Source: Desulfurococcales archaeon
Lineage (GTDB): Archaea; Thermoproteota; Thermoprotei_A; Sulfolobales; Ignisphaeraceae
Reading direction: 5' to 3'
Assembly (NCBI GenBank): GCA_027037025.1
Contig: JALWBS010000153.1
Coordinates: forward strand, 2,694 to 18,579
DNA: 15,886 bases
Shown: positions 5,290 to 13,067 of the stretch, piece by piece
Layout of the letters: each line of letters opens with the position of its first letter
Position numbering within the stretch: position 1 is the first letter of the stretch
The notes under the pieces: generated by a model
The model's database searches: none
What the model was told of the DNA's origin: nothing
The model's input: the letters and a program-made list of their open reading frames with translations, nothing else
Translations under genes and position numbers: made by a program

Positions 5290-8119
5290 GCAAGGGGTAA
5301 GCACCATCGTTGGAGCAGTGATATTCTTATTGATAGCTATAGCCGTGTTCGTAACGATGATCCTGATATTCAACAGCGCTATGAGCACCGTCGAGAAGGT
5401 GACGAGACTAGCGTTGACTAGGGCAAGCGAAGCCTCGTTAGCGAACGCTATCAGCGGCTGGTGGATACTGGAAGGTACGAACTTAGTGATTAACATAACC
5501 AACAACGCGCCGCGAACCATAGAGATCGATGCGGTAGCCATCGTCTTAAGCAACGGAAGCTACATAGCGCTCTACCCAGGGCACACCCTTGGATCGACGA
5601 TCACCGTGGTCAAACCTGATGGAACCATAACCGTAGCATCGCTATCCCTACCCTTTTACCTAGGCACGGGCTACACCATCAACATAACCGTTCCGAACAT
5701 CGTAAATGCGCAACCCAAATCAGTATCTATAGCCTTATCTATGTCTCCCATAGTCCTATCAATAAGCTTAAGACCATATGTACCAACAGCGCAGATCACG
5801 GTGAAACCACAAGTATACATGTCGGAGCTGAATAGATACAATGGGTTAGGCACAATCGCGCTGCTGAAGACAATGTATGCCGCAGCGTACTCCAACATCT
5901 TTGGGACGATAACCAATCTTTCGATATCTGCGCAAAGCTACAACGGTACCACAACAGATCTGGAATATATAGATTCCCGTTACTTAAACGCATCTGCACT
6001 ATTAGTACCTCCAAACATCATCTTGCTATCCCGAAACGCAAAAGTATATACGAACTTTAGTACTAATCCCTTTACAATGCCCACAACTTCGCCCCAATAC
6101 TTAATCAATTACAGTAGCGCAAGTTACGCTTCTTGGTACTGGGGATCCTACGGATACACCGATGGAGGAATACTATACAATAGCTCCCTCAGTTACACAT
6201 TCCTCTTCGGTTACGTATTATCGTCACAGAACTTAGCGGTTGGTCTTGCATACAACAATTATTCAATAATGCCATCAAATGAAAATTGGAGTATCTCAAC
6301 AAAGATTTATGTACCATCAATATCATCAACAAATTTCACAACTAGAGGTTCTTTAAGCTACGCACTATACGTTTTTGAAGGAGCAGCCTTTGTTCAAAAC
6401 GAATCATTCTATTATGGAGCAGGAATTTTAGCGGTTTATAACAGCACTTCTAGGTCAACAACGTACGCTATAGCAATAGAAAATTCTACCTCACAAGGAA
6501 TAATGATCACTATAGGAAATACATTATCAATAACTCCAGGATGGTATATTATATACGCAGAATACAATCCCTTGAAACATTCACTAAGTGTGGAGCTGCT
6601 TAATCTCAGTGGTGTGACTATAGCAACATATAGCTTTGTAGATACCTCTACAACAAAGCCTAACCCCGTATATGCAGGCGTAACAGCTCTTCAATACCTT
6701 AACGCATCATCAACATCATTATTAGCATCAATTAGTTGTAGTCCACAATCACTTTTCGACGATTTAATTGCTGGACCTGGTAATATAACCACGATAACAA
6801 TCACCGATATACCCAACGGATATACTGTTGAGATCATGAATTCAAGCGGCGAAGTGATATCTTCAACGACGTCAATTAATGGCATAGCAAACATTAACGT
6901 TATCATTAATCCAATAATACACAATGGGACAATCATAGTTATTAACACAAATGGTGTAGTGCAACTCTCTAAATCGTTTAGCTTAATTCTCGGAGGAGAT
7001 ACTTATCAATACCTTCCATCCCGATATCAAGTTGAAGTAAGCATTGACACACACATCGATTTAAGAAATGTGATAAACGATACGCATTACTGGAACCTAT
7101 ATGCACCTCTTTACCTTAGCACAAATGACACCTATGTTAACGTATCACTCTACGCATATAATTTACAGCTTGATGAATACATTAACGTGTTTAACAGTAT
7201 CAACACATTATCATTATCGACCAACATTTCGTTGTCTCCCCCAGCACTCTACTTAAATACCTCATCTGGGAATGTGAAGATAATCCTTGTCATCTACTCA
7301 AATAATCCCTTTAACATATCTTTGAATACCCTTAATGCATTTCTAAATGCATTAACTGAAGGAACAAAAGCTCCACTTTTACTTGTTGGTACAGGCAATA
7401 GCAACTACATAGACGTTTATCAAGTTTCTATTACTACTACAGGGCCTCAAGTTAAGTACCTATACTCGATAGATAGCCATACGACATTTAACGGAAAAGT
7501 TAGTATTGCAAGCGATGATGAACGGTTGTATCTGATTAACTCATCGGGTATTTACTACACTTACGTGATACCTAACGCAAACTTTACTCTCCTCACGAGC
7601 GCTTGTCGTGCTACTGGTGTGGGTGCTCAGCTTACAGCTCTGAACCTTTCGGGTATTACGTACCTCATCGCGTTGCCGGGCAACGGCAACAACACGCTGT
7701 GTGTAGTTAACGTGAGCAACGGCGTAGTCACAACGTTGAACCTAGGCTCTGCGCAGGGATACAACTACAGCGTTTCGGCGTACAACTCTAGCTGCGCATG
7801 GTTCGTTGTGAATGCCTCTGGCTATCCGGAGCTTATACAGGTATGCGGAAGCTCCTTCACTGTGACTCCGCTCCTCAACTTAACTACTACGAAGAACGTT
7901 GGCTTAGCTTACTGTGGATCACTTAACGAACTAGTCATGCTCAGTGAAGGTGGACCTAGCTATGTTATAGATCTACTAACTAAAAGCTTGACTAGAGATG
8001 GCTCTCTACCTTTCTACCCCGTCGGTTTAGGGGATAGGCTAGGGTGCTACAACGGGTATGCATTCTTCGTGAGAGCCGACGAAACGAACGAGCTTTGGGT
8101 ATGGAAGGTATCTGGATAA
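5273..8119 (+). CDS. Giant pilin-signal surface protein (predicted adhesin-like, beta-rich, glycosylated)
   Basis: The 948-aa product begins MQRLARQG|VSTIVGAV followed by a hydrophobic helix to about residue 33, a class III prepilin signal with predicted cleavage after Gly8. The start is the ATG at 5273, with GAGAGGTGG placed seven bases upstream inside the previous gene; an open frame from 5243 is not needed. The ectodomain is almost all predicted beta strand: an early domain (about 60-190), a lectin/LamG-like region (about 250-500), an Ig-like stretch (about 505-570), and a C-terminal propeller-like part (about 690-948) with six cysteines (778, 810, 841, 858, 881, 925). There are about 35 N-x-S/T sequons. 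It is far longer than a normal pilin (100-200 aa). A tip adhesin or cell-surface fibre attached to pili is inferred; domain names are tentative. Residues about 323-762 are encoded by AT-rich DNA unlike the flanks. Confidence 0.85.
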   Translation: MQRLARQGVSTIVGAVIFLLIAIAVFVTMILIFNSAMSTVEKVTRLALTRASEASLANAISGWWILEGTNLVINITNNAPRTIEIDAVAIVLSNGSYIALYPGHTLGSTITVVKPDGTITVASLSLPFYLGTGYTINITVPNIVNAQPKSVSIALSMSPIVLSISLRPYVPTAQITVKPQVYMSELNRYNGLGTIALLKTMYAAAYSNIFGTITNLSISAQSYNGTTTDLEYIDSRYLNASALLVPPNIILLSRNAKVYTNFSTNPFTMPTTSPQYLINYSSASYASWYWGSYGYTDGGILYNSSLSYTFLFGYVLSSQNLAVGLAYNNYSIMPSNENWSISTKIYVPSISSTNFTTRGSLSYALYVFEGAAFVQNESFYYGAGILAVYNSTSRSTTYAIAIENSTSQGIMITIGNTLSITPGWYIIYAEYNPLKHSLSVELLNLSGVTIATYSFVDTSTTKPNPVYAGVTALQYLNASSTSLLASISCSPQSLFDDLIAGPGNITTITITDIPNGYTVEIMNSSGEVISSTTSINGIANINVIINPIIHNGTIIVINTNGVVQLSKSFSLILGGDTYQYLPSRYQVEVSIDTHIDLRNVINDTHYWNLYAPLYLSTNDTYVNVSLYAYNLQLDEYINVFNSINTLSLSTNISLSPPALYLNTSSGNVKIILVIYSNNPFNISLNTLNAFLNALTEGTKAPLLLVGTGNSNYIDVYQVSITTTGPQVKYLYSIDSHTTFNGKVSIASDDERLYLINSSGIYYTYVIPNANFTLLTSACRATGVGAQLTALNLSGITYLIALPGNGNNTLCVVNVSNGVVTTLNLGSAQGYNYSVSAYNSSCAWFVVNASGYPELIQVCGSSFTVTPLLNLTTTKNVGLAYCGSLNELVMLSEGGPSYVIDLLTKSLTRDGSLPFYPVGLGDRLGCYNGYAFFVRADETNELWVWKVSG

Positions 8120-8134
8120 AAAACGTTTTTCTTT
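8118..8134. terminator. Bidirectional transcription terminator
   Basis: AAAAAACGTTTTTCTTT lies in the 17-base gap between two convergent genes. It gives a T-run on both strands (TTTTTCTTT on plus, TTTTTT on minus), and archaeal termination depends mainly on such runs. It overlaps the stop codon of the plus-strand surface protein gene and ends just before the stop of the minus-strand protease gene. Confidence 0.75.
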
Positions 8135-8136
8135 AC

Positions 8137-9033
8137 CTACCTTCTGCGTTGAGGAACTCTGCCCGATGATGGTGCGACTCGCCTCGGTATCGTGGGTACG
8201 TACTCAACGCTGGGTCTCATCGGTGGTTCCTGGGGGTATAGCTCCATAAGCTCGTAGACCTCTGGAGGTAGCTCTTCTTTGACGTTGAGCCCGAGCTTCC
8301 GTAGCTCGTCGACCGTTATCGGGTAGTCATGGGTGTAGTAACCACTGACCAGTTTGTCAGCGATTTGCTCCGCTCTTTCTCGACTAACCTTATCTTCGAG
8401 TAGCTCAACCACGAGAGTCTTCATCTGGTTAACGGCTTTCTCAGCGATGTCCGCAAACATCAGAGTTTCGTCGCTCACCTTCTCGAAGCCTTTGAGCTTA
8501 ACCACCTTGAGGATCGATGGAGCTGGAACGGCCTTATCACCGACCATTATCTGGGGATCCAATGGTCCTAGAACGGCGTTGCTATCCATCCATATTTCGT
8601 CGGCTGCCAACGCAATGAGCGTGCCTCCGCTCATTGCGTAGTGCGGAACTATCACGATCTTCTTCGCGGGGTGCTTCTTTAGAGCTCTGGCTATCTGCGA
8701 TGCAGCTATGACAAGCCCTCCCGGAGTGTGTATGATCATGGCTATGGGGGTGTCGGGCGGTGTGGATCTAATCGCTCGGAGAACCGCTTCGCTATCCTCG
8801 ATAGTTATGAATCTATGTATAGGTATTCCGAAGAGCGTTATCCTCTCCTGCCTATGAATCATCGTTATTACTCGCGCCCCCAACTTCTCTTCCAACCTCC
8901 TAATCATCTCTGCACGAGCTGCTAGCAGAGCGCGGTACCTCATCTGCGGAGTTAAGAAAGTTAGGAACAGCCATAGAAAGAACAGCAGAAACACTATGTC
9001 CCCTAAACCCATCGGAAACATCGGCAACGCCAA
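8137..9033 (-). CDS. Membrane-anchored Clp-fold serine protease (SDH/DUF114 family)
   Basis: The 298-aa product has one N-terminal membrane segment (about 11-29), a charged linker helix (31-52), and a ClpP/crotonase-fold domain. Its hallmarks are the oxyanion-type HTPGG (102-106), the candidate nucleophile Ser135 in HYAMSGGT, and NAVLGPLDPQI (152-162). This is the 'SDH family Clp fold serine proteinase' of archaea and some bacteria, related to SppA and NfeD-type proteases; it is thought to cut membrane or secreted proteins. The C-terminal tail (from about 255) is proline- and arginine-rich. The start TTG at 9031-9033 is chosen because AGGTGA lies just upstream; ATGs at 9021 and 9012 would lose that spacing. 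A TATA element at 9072-9081 predicts a leader of about 16 bases. Physiological substrates are unknown. Confidence 0.92.
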   Translation of the reverse strand: MALPMFPMGLGDIVFLLFFLWLFLTFLTPQMRYRALLAARAEMIRRLEEKLGARVITMIHRQERITLFGIPIHRFITIEDSEAVLRAIRSTPPDTPIAMIIHTPGGLVIAASQIARALKKHPAKKIVIVPHYAMSGGTLIALAADEIWMDSNAVLGPLDPQIMVGDKAVPAPSILKVVKLKGFEKVSDETLMFADIAEKAVNQMKTLVVELLEDKVSRERAEQIADKLVSGYYTHDYPITVDELRKLGLNVKEELPPEVYELMELYPQEPPMRPSVEYVPTIPRRVAPSSGRVPQRRR

Positions 9034-9071
9034 GATCTCACCTAGCAGCGCATAAACTGATTATACGCTTC

Positions 9072-9082
9072 GATATATAAAG
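9072..9082. promoter_or_regulatory. Strong bidirectional TATA element between protease gene and sRNA/nucleotidyltransferase
   Basis: The plus strand reads GATATATAAAG and the minus strand CTTTATATATC, both good archaeal TATA boxes. For the minus-strand protease gene, the usual spacing puts the transcript start near 9050, about 16 bases before its TTG start. On the plus strand it predicts a start near 9104, upstream of the C/D box RNA and the nucleotidyltransferase gene, so one promoter could feed both. Confidence 0.65.
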
Positions 9083-9138
9083 GGTTCTGGATGATGAAAC
9101 GGCTGTGAACGGATTCTAGGTGAAGAACCGTGTTTAAG

Positions 9139-9201
9139 CTGATCATGATGATGCCGAGACCCCCTCTGAGAGGTGATGAAGTTCGCTAGGGCTGAGCTCG
9201 T
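9139..9201 (+). ncRNA. C/D box sRNA (2'-O-methylation guide), overlaps the next gene's start
   Basis: The plus strand carries all four boxes in order and at archaeal spacing: C box ATGATGA (9145-9151), 14-base guide, D' box CTGA (9166-9169), 3-base spacer, C' box GTGATGA (9173-9179), 12-base guide, D box CTGA (9192-9195). The flanks can form a short, imperfect terminal stem (9140-9144 with 9196-9200; C-G, mismatch, A-U, G-C, U-G). Such RNAs bind L7Ae, Nop5 and fibrillarin and direct methylation of the target nucleotide paired with the fifth base upstream of D or D' (here 9187 and 9161). The D guide would pair with CCCTAGCGAACT and the D' guide with AGGGGGTCTCGGCA in rRNA or tRNA; I could not place either target from memory. 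Exact ends are estimated. Overlap of such genes with ORF ends is known in archaea. Confidence 0.8.
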
Positions 9202-10027
9202 AGAGGGAGCAATGGTTCTGTACAGAGGGTGCGTATGGATAGCCAAGGGACTTGTACATCCTCCGAGACACGTAGTTGCGTTACCTAGGTACACATACGA
9301 TGGTCAGTGGAGGAAGCTAACGATCCCTGAACGCATTGAGCTTCTCGAAGAGTACTCGAGGTGGTGGAGCTACGTACAGATGCGGATCCCGCAGATCCCG
9401 AGGGATAGAGCGCTACCCATCGAACCGAGGCTAAGAGATCAAAAACTTCAATACGTTTTCAAGCTAGTTAGAGATGAGCTGAGCGAGTTCACCGTTTTCC
9501 TCACCGGATCCTCGGCGCTAGGCATGGAGGAAGCTCGCGACCTAGACTTCGTTATCGTGTGTCGAACCATCGAATGCTCTCGAAAAGCTTACTCAGCGCT
9601 TCAAAGAGTTGGAGAGCCTATGCACGGACTCGTGTATAGCGAGTGGTTAGCTAAGCATACGCACGAGATAGATTTCCACAGTTACGCAGCTCTCAAAGAG
9701 CGATCAGTACTTCTAGGAACGATAGCTGGGGTTCCGTACAGCGCTAGGATCGTGTGCTTAGAGCTGAGCCCCGCTAGGGTTCTGCACCACAAGTTCGTTG
9801 AGGATGTCATAGAGATCCGGAAGCCCGTGTCCCCATACACCACCCCCTGTCTCTACATAGCCGAGTCCAAGAGGTTTGGCAGAATCGTTGTGGAGAGCCA
9901 TCGAATACTGTTCGCAGAGCTACCCATAGGCACGCGAATCGAAGCAGTATTTCGAATCGAGTATCGAAGCAATGGAGTTAAGTACGCGGTTCCCGATCAC
10001 TCGAATAGCATCTCCGTAACGACGTAA
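9173..10027 (+). CDS. Nucleotidyltransferase-fold protein (DNA polymerase beta-like)
   Basis: The 284-aa product contains a minimal nucleotidyltransferase signature: FLTGSSALGMEEARDLDFVIV (beginning at 109), with GSS 112-114 and the metal-binding Asp123 and Asp125; Asp167 in HEIDFH may be the third carboxylate. An N-terminal segment (about 8-45) with KGLVHPPRHVVALPRY resembles one I associate with related archaeal proteins, and a beta-rich C-terminal part follows (about 225-284). The substrate is unknown; the fold covers tRNA-, antibiotic- and protein-modifying enzymes. The first possible start is GTG 9173 or ATG 9176, directly after an in-frame TGA, and both lie inside the C' box of the overlapping sRNA. 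An ATG at 9212 with GAGGGAG before it is the main alternative but would trim the conserved N-terminal segment. It is convergent with the next gene (7-base gap). Confidence 0.82.
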   Translation: MMKFARAELVEGAMVLYRGCVWIAKGLVHPPRHVVALPRYTYDGQWRKLTIPERIELLEEYSRWWSYVQMRIPQIPRDRALPIEPRLRDQKLQYVFKLVRDELSEFTVFLTGSSALGMEEARDLDFVIVCRTIECSRKAYSALQRVGEPMHGLVYSEWLAKHTHEIDFHSYAALKERSVLLGTIAGVPYSARIVCLELSPARVLHHKFVEDVIEIRKPVSPYTTPCLYIAESKRFGRIVVESHRILFAELPIGTRIEAVFRIEYRSNGVKYAVPDHSNSISVTT

Positions 10028-10034
10028 GCTTGAG

Positions 10035-12044
10035 CTAACGCTGCTCGTCGCCTTCAATGAGCTTCAGGAACTCGGCTACGTCGATTTTCATCTCCTCCGC
10101 AAACCTCTTAGATTCGTAGAGCTTCTTCTCTAACTCAGCAGCTCTAGCCACGTACTCCCGGCTCCTAACCTTCTTAAACCTGGCGTAGAGCTTGAACGCA
10201 TCCTTCCTGCTCCTAATACGCGAAACCCTCTTCAGAACCCGGGACCACGCCACCATACACCCTCTTATACATGCGTAGCACCGCACGCACTTTTCACCAT
10301 CGATTCTGAGGGGTAGGGATATCGCTTCTCTAGGACAACGGATTGAACAAACGCCGCAACTTGCGCAGTTCGTACTCGCTTCGAGCAACAGCATGAGGTC
10401 TAAGCACCGCTCGAGCGAGTTAGCGAAGTGAAACATCAGCGATTCGCTAGAGATCTCGGCGGTACAAACATCGATTCTCACGACGACGAGGTTTCCACGA
10501 TTCTCTGTAAGCGCTTCGGGAAAGAGCGCTCTGAGGTTATTCAACAACCTCGGAAAATCTCTGCGAACCTGGCGCTCTACAGAGGTACGCGCATAGGTTG
10601 GTGTAGGTATCCTACACTCCACACCTACGTCTAAACAGGTTTCTCTAAGCTCCTTCACCTGGTATCCAAACCTCCACAGATGCTTCTTTAGAACGACGCG
10701 GGGGTTCGTCGGCGATATTTCTTCGCATAGCCTGTAGATGAAGGGTGTCCAAAACGAGAACTCTTCCTCGTAGAACCTCTGAGCTAGCTTGAGCTCTGCA
10801 GCTGTCTTGTATGGACACGCTATACAGCTGAGCCTCTCGAAGCCCCGTGGGTAATCCGGAAAGAGTTCGATTCCGTACCTGTACCTCAACACAAGGTACT
10901 CTACCAACCTCGGGAACTTGTACGGAACACTATGGCTAACGACGCCGAGCTCCGCATCTACGTAGGTAGCGGGTTTAATGCTTCTTCTAAGGGTTTCGTA
11001 CTTCCTCGACCCCGTGTAGCTAACCACCTTGTCTAACCCGTAAAGCTTCTTAGCGAGCGCTAGCTGCGGATAGAACTTGAATACGTTGGTGCACCAACGA
11101 TAGCCTCGGAAAGGCATGCCGAAACTTCTAAGCATCTCCGATACGCGGCTCCACCTATGCTCAATCACATGCATCTCGAAGCCTAGCTTGGTAGCCAAGC
11201 GATTAGCGTAGTCGTAAACGTTGGGAGGATCACCCTTCTCGATGTGTGTATACACCGCACTGAAGTTTGATCCGACCTCCGTTAACAGCGCCGCAGCCAA
11301 CACGCTATCCTTTCCTCCGGAGAACGCTAGAAACCCCTTCTTACCAAGTGTTTTCTCGAGCCACTCCACCGCTCGACGAGTCTTATCAACCATGGACTCG
11401 ATCAGCTGGTGATTAGCTCTATACACATCGTACCAATCCCTCTTCTTAGCGGAGAGAACCTGGAGGTACAGATCCGTGGGTACATCAACTCGTATTAACG
11501 ATCTCAACGACACCCAGCGGTTTTCAGAGTAGAGCTGCACTTCCTCGATGATACCGTTCCGGACGACTATCTTAACACCGCTCTCCCTACCTACCCCCTC
11601 CATAACCAACAAGCTGGCTAGTATATCGCGCGGCACAACATCGATCTCATCTCTAACAAGATCCATGAATACTATCGCTAGCGGATAACCATTCACGAAG
11701 AACTCGAGCGCGTGATCCATCGAGGCGTGGCTATCGGAAGACACGAAAACCAGACCTTGGTTAAAGAGAGGCTCAAGCTTCTGAGCAAGATCGCGTCCGA
11801 ACCTCTTACTGACGGCGTTGATCAGCAGCTCACGATCGTGATCGTTAGCGGGTCTAGGATCGAACCAGAGCAACGCGTTTCTGGAAACCTCCATAATTGT
11901 AGAAGCTCTGCTCTCTGCGAATCCCCTCCGAAAGTACGGAACGTTTTCCTCGACATCGTAGTAGATCCTAAGCGGAGATTCGTTACGAAAACAATTCGTG
12001 TGGTAAACGCTTCTCGAATAGCTCTTCACATCGTGACTAACCAC
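10035..12044 (-). CDS. PP-loop PAPS reductase-like protein with C-terminal 2[4Fe-4S] ferredoxin domain
   Basis: The 669-aa product has three parts. The N-terminal region (about 1-200) is unrecognised. The central ATP-pyrophosphatase domain of the PAPS reductase superfamily has PP-loop SGGKDS (242-247), RWCTN (316-320) and a cysteine pair C407/C410 (SCIACP). The C-terminal ferredoxin-like domain has CASCGVCSIRCP (C560, C563, C566, C570) and CVRCYACIRGC (C586, C589, C592, C596), enough for two [4Fe-4S] clusters, followed by a charged helical tail. Long COG0175-type fusions of this kind occur in archaea; the reaction is not established, with sulfate assimilation, tRNA thiolation and sulfur-relay roles all possible. 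The start is GTG at 12042-12044 with GAGGAG a few bases upstream, 19 bases after nuoH/mbhM, so it is likely the last gene of that operon. Confidence 0.9.
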   Translation of the reverse strand: MVSHDVKSYSRSVYHTNCFRNESPLRIYYDVEENVPYFRRGFAESRASTIMEVSRNALLWFDPRPANDHDRELLINAVSKRFGRDLAQKLEPLFNQGLVFVSSDSHASMDHALEFFVNGYPLAIVFMDLVRDEIDVVPRDILASLLVMEGVGRESGVKIVVRNGIIEEVQLYSENRWVSLRSLIRVDVPTDLYLQVLSAKKRDWYDVYRANHQLIESMVDKTRRAVEWLEKTLGKKGFLAFSGGKDSVLAAALLTEVGSNFSAVYTHIEKGDPPNVYDYANRLATKLGFEMHVIEHRWSRVSEMLRSFGMPFRGYRWCTNVFKFYPQLALAKKLYGLDKVVSYTGSRKYETLRRSIKPATYVDAELGVVSHSVPYKFPRLVEYLVLRYRYGIELFPDYPRGFERLSCIACPYKTAAELKLAQRFYEEEFSFWTPFIYRLCEEISPTNPRVVLKKHLWRFGYQVKELRETCLDVGVECRIPTPTYARTSVERQVRRDFPRLLNNLRALFPEALTENRGNLVVVRIDVCTAEISSESLMFHFANSLERCLDLMLLLEASTNCASCGVCSIRCPREAISLPLRIDGEKCVRCYACIRGCMVAWSRVLKRVSRIRSRKDAFKLYARFKKVRSREYVARAAELEKKLYESKRFAEEMKIDVAEFLKLIEGDEQR

Positions 12045-12063
12045 GTTCTCTCCTCGAACTCGA

Positions 12064-13065
12064 CTATCTGAGCAGCATCGCTATGGCTATGGCTAGCCCC
12101 GCGATCGCTGGCAACATTCCGTACTTCATAACCGCGGATATCGCTTGATCTATCCTAAGCCTACCCATGCAAGCCCTGATCGTTACCAGTACGAAGAGCA
12201 CGATTACGTACTTAGCGATCAGTATCGCTATTCCCACCGGGCTGAGATGACCGTAGGGATAGGGTCCTCCTAGGAACAGGTAGGTTATGACGAGTGCTGA
12301 GAACGCCAGCTCCATATCGTGAAGCAGGTTGTACAGTGCTAGTATACGACCTGAGAACTCGGTTACGTGACCAGCTATCAGCTCCTGCTCTGCTTCCGGG
12401 ATGTCGAAGGGCTTCAGCATGGTCTTAGCTTGGCTCGATACCACAGCGCTCCACAACCCTAGGGCCATGGCTATGAATCCGGGTACAGAGAACCATGCTC
12501 TCCAGCTGTTTAAGGAGGTTGCGAGTACTGAGAAAGGAGGATTCGATCCCAAGGCCGTGCACATGGTTATAGGCACGAATATCGCTGCGACCCACGTCGG
12601 CTCGACTATCGCTGCCAGCGCTACGAGCCTCGAGACGCCTGCCACCGTCAAAGGGTTTGGGTAGGAGAGCGCCGCCACTATTATCCCCACGGTTACCCAG
12701 ACCGCGCATAGGTAGACGAACACTATGATGTCGTAAGGCGCCGAGAGTCTGAGAGGAGAGAGTGGAAGCATTAGGGTCGCGGCTACGAGCGCTGCAATAG
12801 ATATTGCGAGACCCACCTTCGCTTGAAGAGGAGAGGAGTAGCGCTGGATCTTCACTTCCTTAGCTAGGTACAGCTTCATGAAGTCCATCAGTGGCTGAAG
12901 CAATCCAGCGGGTCCGACGTATGTCGGACCCATTCTGCTCTGCATCCTAGCAACCACTTTCCTCAGAAACCATTCGCTGAAGAACGATAGCGCCGAGAGG
13001 AAGACTAGCCCAGGGAAGAGGAGCGCGCTCACCACACCCAACACAATTACTACCACGGGATTCAT
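12064..13065 (-). CDS. mbhM: NuoH/MbhM-type membrane subunit of a hydrogenase-like complex
   Basis: This 333-aa multi-spanning protein is the NuoH/Nqo8 homologue that links the peripheral electron-transfer arm to the proton/sodium-pumping arm. The signature loops are present: ARMQSRMGPTYVGPAGLLQP (39-58) with Asp61, the buried Glu155 (IVEP), and FDIPEAEQELIAGHVTEFSG (220-239). About eight transmembrane helices are visible. The ATG at 13063-13065 follows GGTGGTGAG; an open frame to 13161 only overlaps mbhI and is discarded. It starts 2 bases after the mbhI stop, so the two are translationally coupled. In Thermococcales Mbh clusters, catalytic subunits J, K and L lie between I and M; here they are missing. 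Whether the complex is Mbh, Mbx/Mbs or another group 4 type cannot be told from this subunit alone. Confidence 0.93.
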   Translation of the reverse strand: MNPVVVIVLGVVSALLFPGLVFLSALSFFSEWFLRKVVARMQSRMGPTYVGPAGLLQPLMDFMKLYLAKEVKIQRYSSPLQAKVGLAISIAALVAATLMLPLSPLRLSAPYDIIVFVYLCAVWVTVGIIVAALSYPNPLTVAGVSRLVALAAIVEPTWVAAIFVPITMCTALGSNPPFSVLATSLNSWRAWFSVPGFIAMALGLWSAVVSSQAKTMLKPFDIPEAEQELIAGHVTEFSGRILALYNLLHDMELAFSALVITYLFLGGPYPYGHLSPVGIAILIAKYVIVLFVLVTIRACMGRLRIDQAISAVMKYGMLPAIAGLAIAIAMLLR

Positions 13066-13067
13066 TC

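Noticed and set aside
7515..7535. ATGATGA followed 10 bases later by CTGA inside the surface protein gene, resembling half a C/D box RNA
   Set aside because: No C' box or second D box follows and it lies in the middle of a coding region; likely chance.
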